A stretch of DNA of 41,169 nucleotides from Legionella sp. (GTDB lineage Bacteria > Pseudomonadota > Gammaproteobacteria > Legionellales > Legionellaceae): the NCBI GenBank assembly GCA_013697625.1, contig JACCWN010000148.1, positions 1-41,169 of the forward strand. The letters are read 5' to 3'. This document shows, one piece after another, positions 27,605-35,239 of the stretch. Made by a program: the position numbers and the translations under genes. Position 1 is the first letter of the stretch. Each line of letters opens with the position of its first letter. Below the pieces are notes generated by a model that had not been told where the DNA came from, searched no databases, and saw only the letters and a program-made list of their open reading frames with translations.

Positions 27605-28551
27605 GCAAATGCCCCGTCATCCTGAACATAGTGAAGGATCTCCAAACTCTGACTCAATCCTACATTCGGATCCCTCGCGCAGAAAGACGCTCTCGTTTTT
27701 TTATATTTTGTTTGATTTATTTTTCATCGCCTTTACAGATCCATGCCTTTAGTTGGCAGGACTTATGGGCTACACCTGATCAACAAGCCCAAGTTTTGAT
27801 GAAAAAAAATCAAGTGCCTAAAGCCAAAGCTCTTTTTAGAAACAAAGATTGGTCAGCTACAGCCAGTTATACATTAGGTGATTACAAAGAAGCCGCACAG
27901 CTATTTAATCACAGCGGTGAAAATGGATTTTACAATTATGGCAATGCTTTAGCGCGTTTAAAACAATATGAGCAAGCAATCAAAGCCTATGATAAAGCAC
28001 TGGCTTTGAATCCTAAGGATGAAGATGCCCTTTATAATCGGAAATTAGTGCAAGAGTTGCTTCAACAGGAAAAACAAAAAAAAGATAAACAAAAGAAAAA
28101 TCAACAGAATAAAGATCAACAAAACAAAGATCAACAAAATCAAGACCAGCAAAACAAAGATCAACAAAACAAAGATCAGCAAAACAATGGCCAACAAAAC
28201 AAAGACCAACAAAACAAAGACCAACAAAACAAAGATCAACAAAATCAAGACCAGCAAAACAAAGACCAACAAAACAAAGATCAACAAAACAAAGATCAAC
28301 AAAACAAAGATCAGCAAAAAAAAGACCAACAAAACAAAGATCAACAAATCAAAGAGCAGCAAAACAAAGATCAACAAAACAAAGACCAACAGAACAAAGC
28401 AAAGGTAAATAAAAATCAATTGGAGGCGGACCGTGAAAAACAGCAAGCCAAACAACAATGGCTACAATTGATACCCGATGATCCTGGTGGATTAATGCGA
28501 GAGAAATTCTTAAGAGATCATTTAAGACGACAGCGTGGATGGTATCAATGA
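27601..28551 (+). CDS. TPR-repeat protein (BatC-like) with repetitive Gln/Asn/Lys/Asp region
   Basis: A 316-aa protein with a TPR region at about 60-150 (NYGNALARLKQYEQAIKAYDKALALNP) and a very unusual low-complexity region of about 20 QQNKD-type pentads (about 168-267), then a short charged tail. Residues 5-32 are encoded by a palindromic repeat, so the signal peptide (RRSRFFIFCLIYFSSPLQIHA) begins only at about 30. The ATG overlaps the batB stop; no other good start is seen before the signal peptide, so the repeat is probably translated. The family (BatC) is a periplasmic TPR partner of BatA/BatB. It overlaps batD by ATGA. Confidence 0.85.
   Translation: MSKCPVILNIVKDLQTLTQSYIRIPRAERRSRFFIFCLIYFSSPLQIHAFSWQDLWATPDQQAQVLMKKNQVPKAKALFRNKDWSATASYTLGDYKEAAQLFNHSGENGFYNYGNALARLKQYEQAIKAYDKALALNPKDEDALYNRKLVQELLQQEKQKKDKQKKNQQNKDQQNKDQQNQDQQNKDQQNKDQQNNGQQNKDQQNKDQQNKDQQNQDQQNKDQQNKDQQNKDQQNKDQQKKDQQNKDQQIKEQQNKDQQNKDQQNKAKVNKNQLEADREKQQAKQQWLQLIPDDPGGLMREKFLRDHLRRQRGWYQ
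27613..27695 (+). repeat. Palindromic interspersed repeat inserted in frame in the TPR gene
   Basis: The left half, GTCATCCTGAAC plus GTGAAGGATC (27616-27640), and a right half, GGATCCCTCGCGCAGAAAGACGC (27668-27690), are inverted relative to each other. The left core matches the copy at 34069-34103 (GATCCTTCAC...GTTCAGGATGAC on the opposite strand). I know this GTCATCCTGAAC/GTGAAGGATC core as a common bacterial interspersed repeat. It opens no stop codon and encodes about 27 residues. Confidence 0.7.
28102..28401 (+). repeat. 15-bp coding minisatellite (20 units, QQNKD)
   Basis: Twenty head-to-tail 15-bp units related to CAACAAAACAAAGAT encode QQNKD, with variants QQNQD, QQNNG, QQKKD, QQIKE and QQNKA. 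The units keep frame, so copy-number change would alter length without frameshift. Strand-shifted readings also stay open, which produces long but spurious open frames on both strands. Confidence 0.92.
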
Positions 28552-30194
28552 AAAAATGTATAGTATTTATTTTATGTGTCTTCAGTTGTTATGTCCATGC
28601 CGATATTCAGGTTGAGGCAATGCCAAATGAAATTGCTGTAGATGAAGCTTTTCAACTGAAACTTACCCAGGAATCTCCAAAAAACGCAGCTGCGCCCAAT
28701 CTTTCAGTTTTACAAAAAGAGTTTACCATCCTAGAAACAGGCCAACAGGCTACTTACACCATCATCAATGGCCAAAGCCATTCTTCTCGCACATGGCTTA
28801 TTTCTCTTAAACCAAAACATGTGGGGCAGATAACAATACCTGCAATTGATGTGGGATCAGAGCAGACAAAACCCTTACTTATCAAGGTAAGTCCAAGTGC
28901 TTCAAAAAAACAAACCATGGCTACTCAATCAACTAAGCAGGAAGATGTCTTATTAAGAACAGAGGTAGATAATTTAAAACCTTTTGTTAATCAACAAATT
29001 ATCTATAAAGTCAGACTATATAACAGCAAAAGGCTTTTGGATGCAGATTATATTGGTCCACAGAGTGCGCATGCGCTTTTATTTCCATTAGGCGCTGCAA
29101 AACACTACCAAACTTTAGTGAACAATACCAATTATCTAGTAGAGGAACAAACTTTTGCGATTTTTCCTCAAAAAAGTGGCGTTTTAAACATTATTACCCC
29201 AAAATTTACTGCTTTAGTTTATGATTACAACCCACGCAAAATCATCGCACAGGATAAAAACATCTCATTACAAGTTGCCCCTATACCTAAAAGTTATAAA
29301 GGACAAGAGTGGGTTCCAGCAAGTCAAATGTCTTTGAGCGAACAGTTTGAAAAGCCGAATCAGAGTATCACCCAAGGCAGTACCTTGATTCGGGACATAT
29401 CCATTCAAGGTACTGCCCTTCCAGCTCAACTACTCCCCAGATTGACTTTTAAAGAAAGCGAATTTTTCAATGTGTATGCTGAAAAAGGTAAAGAATATAA
29501 CCAGATCAAACAAGATGAATTGGTAGGAAGCAGTGCTTATAAAGTGACTTATTTATTTAAAAAGCCGGGTACAGTGGTCATTCCAGAATTAAAAATTTCC
29601 TGGTTTAATACTACAACAGCCAAAGAAGAGGTTGCGTTTTTACCTGCAAAAACAATCCAAGTTCTCCCTCCAGCAATTTCAGCTGTATCCTCACTTGAAA
29701 CGCCCACCTCCTTAGATAGCAATAAGCCTCTCACAGACACTACTGAATTGGCAACAGAAAACGCCAAGCCTAATCATTGGATGATTTTTACAATACTGTT
29801 TGCCGTAGCTTGGGTGGTAACTTTGATGTTGTGGATTTGGCAGCGCAGTAGGAAGTCCTCAAGCCACAGCAGCTATTCAAAAGCACTGAAAGAATTAAGG
29901 CATTATTGTAGAGAAAATAATCCAGTGAAGGCCAGAGATGCCTTGTTAAAATGGGCAAGCTTCCAATGGCCTGATGCGGTCATTTTAAATTTAAATGACC
30001 TTAATCAACTGACTACAGATGGACATTTTAAAAAGCAATTACACCTTTTGTCCCAAGCAATTTATGGAAATAATCAGTCCTTATCCTGGCATGGTCAGGA
30101 ACTTTTTGAAAGCGTCCAAGCTTTAAAACAGAGTAAAGAAAGAAAAGGCCAGGCTAAACCACCACCCTTACCTCCTATGAACCCAGTTAATTAA
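28548..30194 (+). CDS. BatD-family protein (oxygen tolerance)
   Basis: A 548-aa envelope protein ending the Bat operon. It has a signal peptide (MKKCIVFILCVFSCYVHA), a large beta-rich periplasmic region with repeated Ig-like modules (about 20-375) and a single C-terminal membrane helix (about 408-430, WMIFTILFAVAWVVTLMLWIW), followed by a short cytoplasmic domain and a proline-rich tail. This matches the BatD layout. The ATG at 28548 overlaps the TPR gene stop; an ATG 9 nt earlier would add three residues before the signal peptide. It probably anchors or organises the BatA/B complex. Confidence 0.88.
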   Translation: MKKCIVFILCVFSCYVHADIQVEAMPNEIAVDEAFQLKLTQESPKNAAAPNLSVLQKEFTILETGQQATYTIINGQSHSSRTWLISLKPKHVGQITIPAIDVGSEQTKPLLIKVSPSASKKQTMATQSTKQEDVLLRTEVDNLKPFVNQQIIYKVRLYNSKRLLDADYIGPQSAHALLFPLGAAKHYQTLVNNTNYLVEEQTFAIFPQKSGVLNIITPKFTALVYDYNPRKIIAQDKNISLQVAPIPKSYKGQEWVPASQMSLSEQFEKPNQSITQGSTLIRDISIQGTALPAQLLPRLTFKESEFFNVYAEKGKEYNQIKQDELVGSSAYKVTYLFKKPGTVVIPELKISWFNTTTAKEEVAFLPAKTIQVLPPAISAVSSLETPTSLDSNKPLTDTTELATENAKPNHWMIFTILFAVAWVVTLMLWIWQRSRKSSSHSSYSKALKELRHYCRENNPVKARDALLKWASFQWPDAVILNLNDLNQLTTDGHFKKQLHLLSQAIYGNNQSLSWHGQELFESVQALKQSKERKGQAKPPPLPPMNPVN

Positions 30195-30276
30195 GTATAA
30201 CCGTACTACATTAAAATATTGCAGATTGCCAAAACTTGCTCTAATGTAGAGAGATTGTTTGAGTCAGGGACTTACT

Positions 30277-31230
30277 ATGTTTACCCGCTTAGGTTTATTT
30301 ATCATAGCTTTACTACTATCAATAGAATGCGTCGCACAAGCACCCAAATCTCAACTGGCACCTATGCCAGCTGGTATGGCTAAACAGGTTCGATCCTTGC
30401 CCTCATTTCATCAAATAGATGTGAGTGGTCGAATCAATATTAAATTACATACTGGTTATAAAAAACCACAAATTTTGTTGTCAGGAGATCCACGAGATTT
30501 AGCACTGGTTAGAACGCAAATCATCCAAGACAAGCTTCATATCATCTTAGATGAAACCCGTCCTATATACGGAGAGGTAACTGCTGAAATCAGAGCCTGT
30601 GCTTTAAGCGGGTTTAATTACAAGGGGATGGGGGCTATTACTGGTAATAAATTATATTCAAATGCACTGGAGCTATCTATTGATAATCCAGGAACAACCA
30701 AATTAGCAGGCAGTTTGGGTTTACGTCAATTGAACCTCAGTGGCGGTGGCTTAAGTGAAATCAGTGGAATTTACAGTCACTATATGGAACTTCATATAGA
30801 AGGTAATTCAAAAGTACAATTATCAGGGGAGGTGAACATTGCGGATCTTGATTTTGATGGGGACGGTGGGGTTAATTTATATTGGATAAAAAGCGAGTCT
30901 TTAAAGGTTAGGGGTAGACAAGCTGCCATCATCCAATTAGGTGGTGTAGTCGATAGATTAGATGTTGAGTTGTGGGGGCACAGCAGGTTCAGAGGCAGGT
31001 ATCTAAGGGCTCGGCGCACTTTTGTTAAAACCCATGATAGATCGGTTGCAGAAATCTCTTCAGAAGAGCATCAAAGTACCCTGGCCACGGATGCCAGCGA
31101 TATTTTTTATTACAACCTTCCTGTGACCCGTGCAGATTTCATGGCTTTAAATGGCGCTGTATTAGACATGCGGGAATGGGATAATCCTGAAATTGAGGAT
31201 TTTACTATTTACAATAAACTGTATCCTTAA
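30277..31230 (+). CDS. DUF2807 (GIN domain) adhesin-like secreted protein
   Basis: A 317-aa exported protein: signal peptide (MFTRLGLFIIALLLSIECVAQA), then a repetitive beta-rich body typical of the GIN/DUF2807 family, with FHQIDVSGRINIKLHTGYKK (about 46-65), and successive strands such as LRQLNLSGGGLSEISG and LDFDGDGGVNLYW that form a right-handed beta-solenoid-like pattern. Such proteins are described as putative auto-transporter adhesins, but the role is unproven. The ATG at 30277 has AGGGA 6 nt upstream. It lies about 80 bp after batD and may be read from its own promoter. Confidence 0.8.
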   Translation: MFTRLGLFIIALLLSIECVAQAPKSQLAPMPAGMAKQVRSLPSFHQIDVSGRINIKLHTGYKKPQILLSGDPRDLALVRTQIIQDKLHIILDETRPIYGEVTAEIRACALSGFNYKGMGAITGNKLYSNALELSIDNPGTTKLAGSLGLRQLNLSGGGLSEISGIYSHYMELHIEGNSKVQLSGEVNIADLDFDGDGGVNLYWIKSESLKVRGRQAAIIQLGGVVDRLDVELWGHSRFRGRYLRARRTFVKTHDRSVAEISSEEHQSTLATDASDIFYYNLPVTRADFMALNGAVLDMREWDNPEIEDFTIYNKLYP

Positions 31231-31318
31231 ACCCTTTGTGTGACACAACCATTTTCGCCAAGATTGTTTACTGGAGATGATGACACAACCTCTTTACTTT
31301 ACTGAAGAGGATATCTTG

Positions 31319-32101
31319 CTAATGCGCATTTATGCAATCAATGATTTGATTGTAATCATTATCTAGGGGTAGCACGTGGGCTGAGTTTACCAATCGATGG
31401 ATGGTAACCGTTTTACTTGGTGTAAATAAACTCTCTACCTGGTCAGAGGCAACTACCATATCTTTTTCACCTAAAAATAAATCTACAGGGCAAGTTGGAT
31501 GTACCCATTGATGTGTTTTTATGAAATTTAGAATTTCTATGCTGACATTTATAGGTAATTTTCTGTAAGCTATCTCGGCTTGGTCTGTTGTTACTAAGTT
31601 GCCTGCCAAATTACGCAGATCTTTAAAGCCAAGATATTTAAGTGTCAAGGCTAAAGCAAGCATCACATTCAACCGCACATGTAACTTTAAAGCAGGTGCC
31701 AGCAGATAAAGATGATTTATTGGATAATCCTGACTTAATTTCAATGCTAATAAGCCACCCAAGGATAGCCCTAGGATGTCTACTTTGTTGTATTTTGAAA
31801 TTAATTCATTGCAAATAAGATTGACATTAGCTAACCAATCGGGAGCGGTGGATTGGGAAAAAGCTTCTAAGCTCTGAGCATGTCCAGGTAATACAGGACA
31901 ATGAATAGAATCATACCCTTTGATATGGGGGATTAAAAGCCTGAAAACTGCAGGCGAGGATGAAAACCCATGTAAAAGCAACAAAGCCCTTTCATTTTGG
32001 ATACCCTGTTTACATATGGGCTCTAAAAGTTGACCATCTTCTTTTTTTAAATTAAGGATGTGTTTTTTTTGGTGTATAAACCTAAAATCATCAGCATTCA
32101 T
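31319..32101 (-). CDS. Alpha/beta hydrolase (carboxylesterase/lysophospholipase-like)
   Basis: A 260-aa cytoplasmic serine hydrolase. The complete triad is visible: nucleophile S113 in the elbow GLSLGG, acid D214 in FLGEKDMVV, and H242 in SAHVLPLDND. The oxyanion region is LLLHGFSSSP (41-50). The layout resembles monoglyceride lipase/carboxylesterase Est30-type enzymes; the substrate (a short acyl ester or lysolipid) cannot be read. It has no signal peptide. It is a single-gene unit, converging on the DUF2807 gene. Confidence 0.88.
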   Translation of the reverse strand: MNADDFRFIHQKKHILNLKKEDGQLLEPICKQGIQNERALLLLHGFSSSPAVFRLLIPHIKGYDSIHCPVLPGHAQSLEAFSQSTAPDWLANVNLICNELISKYNKVDILGLSLGGLLALKLSQDYPINHLYLLAPALKLHVRLNVMLALALTLKYLGFKDLRNLAGNLVTTDQAEIAYRKLPINVSIEILNFIKTHQWVHPTCPVDLFLGEKDMVVASDQVESLFTPSKTVTIHRLVNSAHVLPLDNDYNQIIDCINAH

Positions 32102-32210
32102 ACAGCATCCTTTATTAGTAAACCATAAAATAAAATGTGAAAATAGCGTAAATTTTTTAAATAAAATCTTATTGAAGATTGAAGTCTGCTATGATCCATT
32201 CATATTAGAA

Positions 32211-32254
32211 AATCACTAAAGTGATTAATAAATATGCTATAATTTGATTATAAT
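32211..32254 (+). promoter_or_regulatory. Promoter with AATCACT palindrome
   Basis: A 7-2-7 palindrome AATCACT-AA-AGTGATT (32211-32226) lies just before two -10-like hexamers TATAAT (32238-32243 and 32249-32254). A strong ribosome site GAGGAG follows at 32266-32271, 9 nt before the ATG at 32281. The palindrome is positioned to act as an operator; the regulator is unknown. Confidence 0.5.
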
Positions 32255-32280
32255 AGATATATGATGAGGAGTATAGGCTT

Positions 32281-32871
32281 ATGAGTGGATCTAAAGAGGA
32301 AAAAAAAGTCGAACCTGTAGTCCAACATAAAGGAACCCCTGCACCTGAAGCAGCCCCAGTAGACCCTGCACAACCTGAGGGAAAAGAGCCTGACGCCAAA
32401 TTAGTACAAAACGAGGGTAAGGCAGAAGAAAAAAACGATGCTATAGCAGGGGATAAAAAAGAGGAAAAAGCAGGTATCAAGAATGATAAGGACGAGCCAA
32501 AGGTCGAACCTTCCAATGATCCAACGCCTACGAAGAAACCCGGCTACTTTACGGTAAATGTTGATGAAAATCAAGCAAAACAAGATAATCTCATGGGACT
32601 AGCAGCAACATTACAGCATATGGTCAATGATATGAACGATGCACTTCCTGATATGTGGAGACCCGCAGGCACTAAACTGCTTAATGCATTTAAGGGAATA
32701 GGTGATAAGCTAAGAAGTGACAAACCTGACCCTGAAAAAAATGAATCGCCTGAGGCTAACCCTGCTAAGATGGAGGAAAAAAAACCTGAGGATGGGAATG
32801 AAAACAAACCTGAGCCTGAAAATGAAAATAAACCTGAGCCTGAAAATGAAATCAAACCTGGACTCAATTAA
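32281..32871 (+). CDS. Hypothetical low-complexity acidic/Pro-rich protein
   Basis: A 196-aa protein without a recognised family. Residues 1-85 are rich in Glu, Lys, Pro and Asp; about 97-140 is the only likely folded part, with an amphipathic helix LMGLAATLQHMVNDMND followed by ALPDMWRPAGTKLLNAFKGI; the tail has tandem octapeptide NENKPEPE units. It lacks a signal peptide and membrane segments. Glu-rich termini occur in Dot/Icm substrates, but this alone is weak. A good ribosome site supports translation. It lies 27 bp before another low-complexity gene, so the two are probably co-transcribed. Confidence 0.68.
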   Translation: MSGSKEEKKVEPVVQHKGTPAPEAAPVDPAQPEGKEPDAKLVQNEGKAEEKNDAIAGDKKEEKAGIKNDKDEPKVEPSNDPTPTKKPGYFTVNVDENQAKQDNLMGLAATLQHMVNDMNDALPDMWRPAGTKLLNAFKGIGDKLRSDKPDPEKNESPEANPAKMEEKKPEDGNENKPEPENENKPEPENEIKPGLN

Positions 32872-32898
32872 TTATTTACAAACATAGAGGTACTACCA

Positions 32899-33408
32899 AT
32901 GGCAAACACACCTTCTCCTACACCTTCCCCTACCAATTCAGGAAGTGCTGTAGATGTGAATGATAAGAAAGAGAAGAATACTATACCACCGATGCAACAA
33001 TTAGCTAAAGAGATGGAAAAATTAGCCCAAGACCTTAGCGATTTACTTACTCAAGGAGCTGATACCCCTAAATCGGCCAATCCTTCTGATTCCGAAGATG
33101 ATGAAGATAAGTCTAAATCTTCACCAGAATCCTATTTTTCTGGTGATGATAAGAAAGAGAAGAATACTTTACCACCGATGCAACAATTAGCTAAAGAGAT
33201 GGAAAAATTAGCTCAAGACCTTAGCGATTTACTTACTCAAGGAGCTGATACCACTAAATCGGACAATCCTTCTGATTCGATGCAAGGTGAAGATGGTAGC
33301 TATGATCAAATGGCGCAGCAACATAATTCTCAACAAAGCGGAGCCAATGCAAATCAGGCTACGGAAGCTGTGTCTGAAAATCCTGAGTTGCTGGCAGCAG
33401 CCTTATAA
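32899..33408 (+). CDS. Hypothetical protein with duplicated 44-residue helical repeat
   Basis: A 169-aa protein of unknown function. It consists of a Ser/Pro-rich N-terminus, two almost identical 44-residue repeats, each with PPMQQLAKEMEKLAQDL, an amphipathic leucine-zipper-like helix, then QSGANANQATEA and a hydrophobic end (LLAAAL). The repeats are linked by an acidic Ser-rich spacer. No signal peptide is present. GAGGT precedes the ATG. Helical repeats of this kind often mediate protein binding; a secreted role is possible given the neighbouring gene but unproven. Confidence 0.7.
   Translation: MANTPSPTPSPTNSGSAVDVNDKKEKNTIPPMQQLAKEMEKLAQDLSDLLTQGADTPKSANPSDSEDDEDKSKSSPESYFSGDDKKEKNTLPPMQQLAKEMEKLAQDLSDLLTQGADTTKSDNPSDSMQGEDGSYDQMAQQHNSQQSGANANQATEAVSENPELLAAAL
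32961..33278 (+). repeat. Direct repeat of 132 bp, two copies within one gene
   Basis: Copy A (32961-33092) and copy B (33147-33278) differ at only about four positions by eye, so about 97% identity. They start at TGATAAGAAAG and end at CTTCTGATTC. The spacer is 54 bp. Being multiples of three, they keep the frame. The high identity points to a recent tandem duplication or ongoing gene conversion. Confidence 0.9.
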
Positions 33409-33569
33409 GGGCATAAAGATGTTTCGACATGATTGTGTTAAAGCAGTTATTTAAGGGAGCGTAACCTATATTTTTACCTTTACTTTTTGAGATAAAAGCA
33501 GTCTTATTAAATGTAAAATGCGACCTTATGGGATTAAAAGAGCCTTTTATCTATACCAAATAAAGTAAA

Positions 33570-33989
33570 TCAAAGGCCCATGATTGTAACTAAGAGTTGT
33601 CTTTTTTGTGGATTATAACGATGTTCATATAAAAATATGCCCTGCCATTTCCCTAAAGCCAATTCTCCCTGTGAGATAGGTATGTTCATCTCTGTTTGGG
33701 TAATTATTGTACGAATATGCGCCGGCATATCATCAATCCCCTCAATCACATGCTTGAATAATGGATCGCCATCAGGAATTAGACGAGCGAAAAAATTATC
33801 AAGATCTTTTCTTACCTGCACATCGTAATTTTCACAAATGATCAAGGATGCGCTGGTATGTTTTAGAAAAAGATGGCAAAGACCAGTCTTGATTTCATTG
33901 TCTGACACAATTTTAGATATTTCTTGAGTGATGTTTTGTGTACCACGACCTGTTGTATTAATTATAATTTCATTTTGCTCTATTTTCAT
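33570..33989 (-). CDS. YjbQ-family protein (UPF0047)
   Basis: A 139-aa YjbQ-family protein (secondary thiamine-phosphate synthase family by annotation; some members hydrolyse phosphoesters). Conserved segments are LFLKHTSASLIICENYD (about 42-58), DDMPAHIRTIITQTEMNIPISQGELALGKWQGIFLYEHRY (about 85-125), with metal-type histidines in KHTSAS, HIRT and YEHR. Length matches the family. It is transcribed on its own; the product role in this organism is unknown. Confidence 0.85.
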   Translation of the reverse strand: MKIEQNEIIINTTGRGTQNITQEISKIVSDNEIKTGLCHLFLKHTSASLIICENYDVQVRKDLDNFFARLIPDGDPLFKHVIEGIDDMPAHIRTIITQTEMNIPISQGELALGKWQGIFLYEHRYNPQKRQLLVTIMGL

Positions 33990-34068
33990 CAGTGTGACTC
34001 TTTGGTATGGTTTGCTGCTTCTGCCTCATTAGATTGTCAATATGTTAGAGCCATTGCCACCTTCCGCT

Positions 34069-34103
34069 GATCCTTCACGCAAAAAGACGCGTTCAGGATG
34101 ACC
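34069..34103 (-). repeat. Second copy of the interspersed palindromic repeat
   Basis: GATCCTTCACGCAAAAAGACGCGTTCAGGATGAC on the plus strand carries the same GATCCTTCAC and GTTCAGGATGAC ends as the copy in the TPR gene, which is the other strand. It lies in the gap between YjbQ and guaC, beside the guaC terminator. Confidence 0.65.
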
Positions 34104-34121
34104 TTCTTGGGAGTTACAAAA

Positions 34122-34150
34122 GCCCCTATTCAGTTGTAACTTTTAGGGGC
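34122..34150 (-). terminator. Rho-independent terminator after guaC
   Basis: On the minus strand a 7-bp GC-rich stem, GCCCCTA/TAGGGGC, with a 15-nt loop, is followed by TTTT. It lies about 50 bp beyond the guaC stop and is in the correct orientation to end the phoH-guaC transcript. Confidence 0.7.
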
Positions 34151-34200
34151 ATATCGCGGTAAGTAAGGAACGTCGAATAAATCACAACAATTTCTTATTG

Positions 34201-35217
34201 TTAAATGCGCTCCATCAATTTATGGGGCAAGCTTTCAATTCGACCAGATTGGGTAACAATTACATAATTTAACTTACGCTGTAACTCACTGATGGTGTCA
34301 GACCCTGCGTAGGTTAATCCAGATCGTAATCCCCCAACTATATCAGCAATGATTGCATCTGTATTTTCTTTATAAGCCACTTCAGTAGCAACACCTTCTG
34401 CGGTTTTCCATTCGTGCATGGGGCCTAGATAGTCTTCTTGTGCTTCTTTAGATGCCATGCCACGATAGCGTTTAACTTTTGTACCGTCCTTGTTTAGGAT
34501 AACTTCACCCGGTGTAGGGGCCGTTCCAGCTAACATACCACCAATCATGACAAAATCAGCACCAAAGGCCAAAGCCTTGACAATATCGCCTGAGGTTTTA
34601 ATACCACCATCTGCTACTATTGAACGGTCAGCACGTGAACAATCCTGAATGCAAGTGAGCATTGGCACTCCAAATCCTGTTTTGATGCGTGTGCTACACA
34701 CCGAACCACCGCCAATACCAGCTTTGATAATATCTGCACCACAGGAAGCAAGGTAATCTGCACCAGCATAGGTTGCAACATTACCAGCCATAATGCAGCG
34801 GTCTGCTAACAGTTGTCTTAAGCTTTTTAATGTTTTACCAACATATTTCGCATGACCATGAGCAACATCCACACAAAAATAAAGGGCCCCAGCATCCCGC
34901 AAAGCTTCAGCCCTTTGCAACTCAGCGTCAGTACAACCAACGGATACAAAAACATTGCCTTGGCATTTTTTAAATTCAAGAATATTATCTTCTATAGACA
35001 TGAAGCGGTGCAAAGCACCCATAGCACCTTTTGAATTCATAAAATTTGCCATATTCGATTCTGTAATGGTATCCATGTTGGAACTGATCACAGGAAGTTT
35101 CAGACATAATTTACCAAGTCTATCTATATTTTTGGTCTCAACAACGCGTCTGGATTCGTGATGATTGTAAGATGGAATCAATAAAACATCATCAAAGGTT
35201 ATGGCATGCTCAGTCAT
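34201..35217 (-). CDS. guaC: GMP reductase (IMPDH/GMPR family, without CBS domains)
   Basis: A 338-aa TIM-barrel enzyme. The start of the fold, [19 protein letters not shown], and the catalytic cysteine loop [22 protein letters not shown] are IMPDH/GMPR hallmarks, and [10 protein letters not shown] is the flap region. CBS domains present in IMPDH (about 485 aa) are absent and the length matches GMP reductase (about 345 aa), so NADPH-dependent deamination of GMP to IMP is likeliest; a short IMPDH cannot be ruled out. The ATG at 35217 has AAAGAGAA upstream. It follows phoH by 22 bp, presumably one operon, and has a clear terminator. Confidence 0.78.
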   Translation of the reverse strand: MTEHAITFDDVLLIPSYNHHESRRVVETKNIDRLGKLCLKLPVISSNMDTITESNMANFMNSKGAMGALHRFMSIEDNILEFKKCQGNVFVSVGCTDAELQRAEALRDAGALYFCVDVAHGHAKYVGKTLKSLRQLLADRCIMAGNVATYAGADYLASCGADIIKAGIGGGSVCSTRIKTGFGVPMLTCIQDCSRADRSIVADGGIKTSGDIVKALAFGADFVMIGGMLAGTAPTPGEVILNKDGTKVKRYRGMASKEAQEDYLGPMHEWKTAEGVATEVAYKENTDAIIADIVGGLRSGLTYAGSDTISELQRKLNYVIVTQSGRIESLPHKLMERI

Positions 35218-35239
35218 TTTATTCTCTTTAAAAGAAATA

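Noticed and set aside
28102..28401. Regularly repeated units resembling a CRISPR array
   Set aside because: Units are contiguous 15-bp coding repeats with no unique spacers, and no cas gene is nearby.
28045..28458. Long minus-strand open frame of Leu/Val/Ile-rich composition
   Set aside because: It is the antisense of the QQNKD repeat; the 15-bp unit lacks stops in several frames, so openness is expected and no start context is present.
31289..31310. CCTCTT/AAGAGG hairpin between DUF2807 and hydrolase genes
   Set aside because: Short stem without a T tail on either strand; insufficient for a terminator call.
34201..35217. IMP dehydrogenase (guaB)
   Set aside because: The CBS domains are missing and the length is that of GMP reductase; kept as guaC with moderate confidence.
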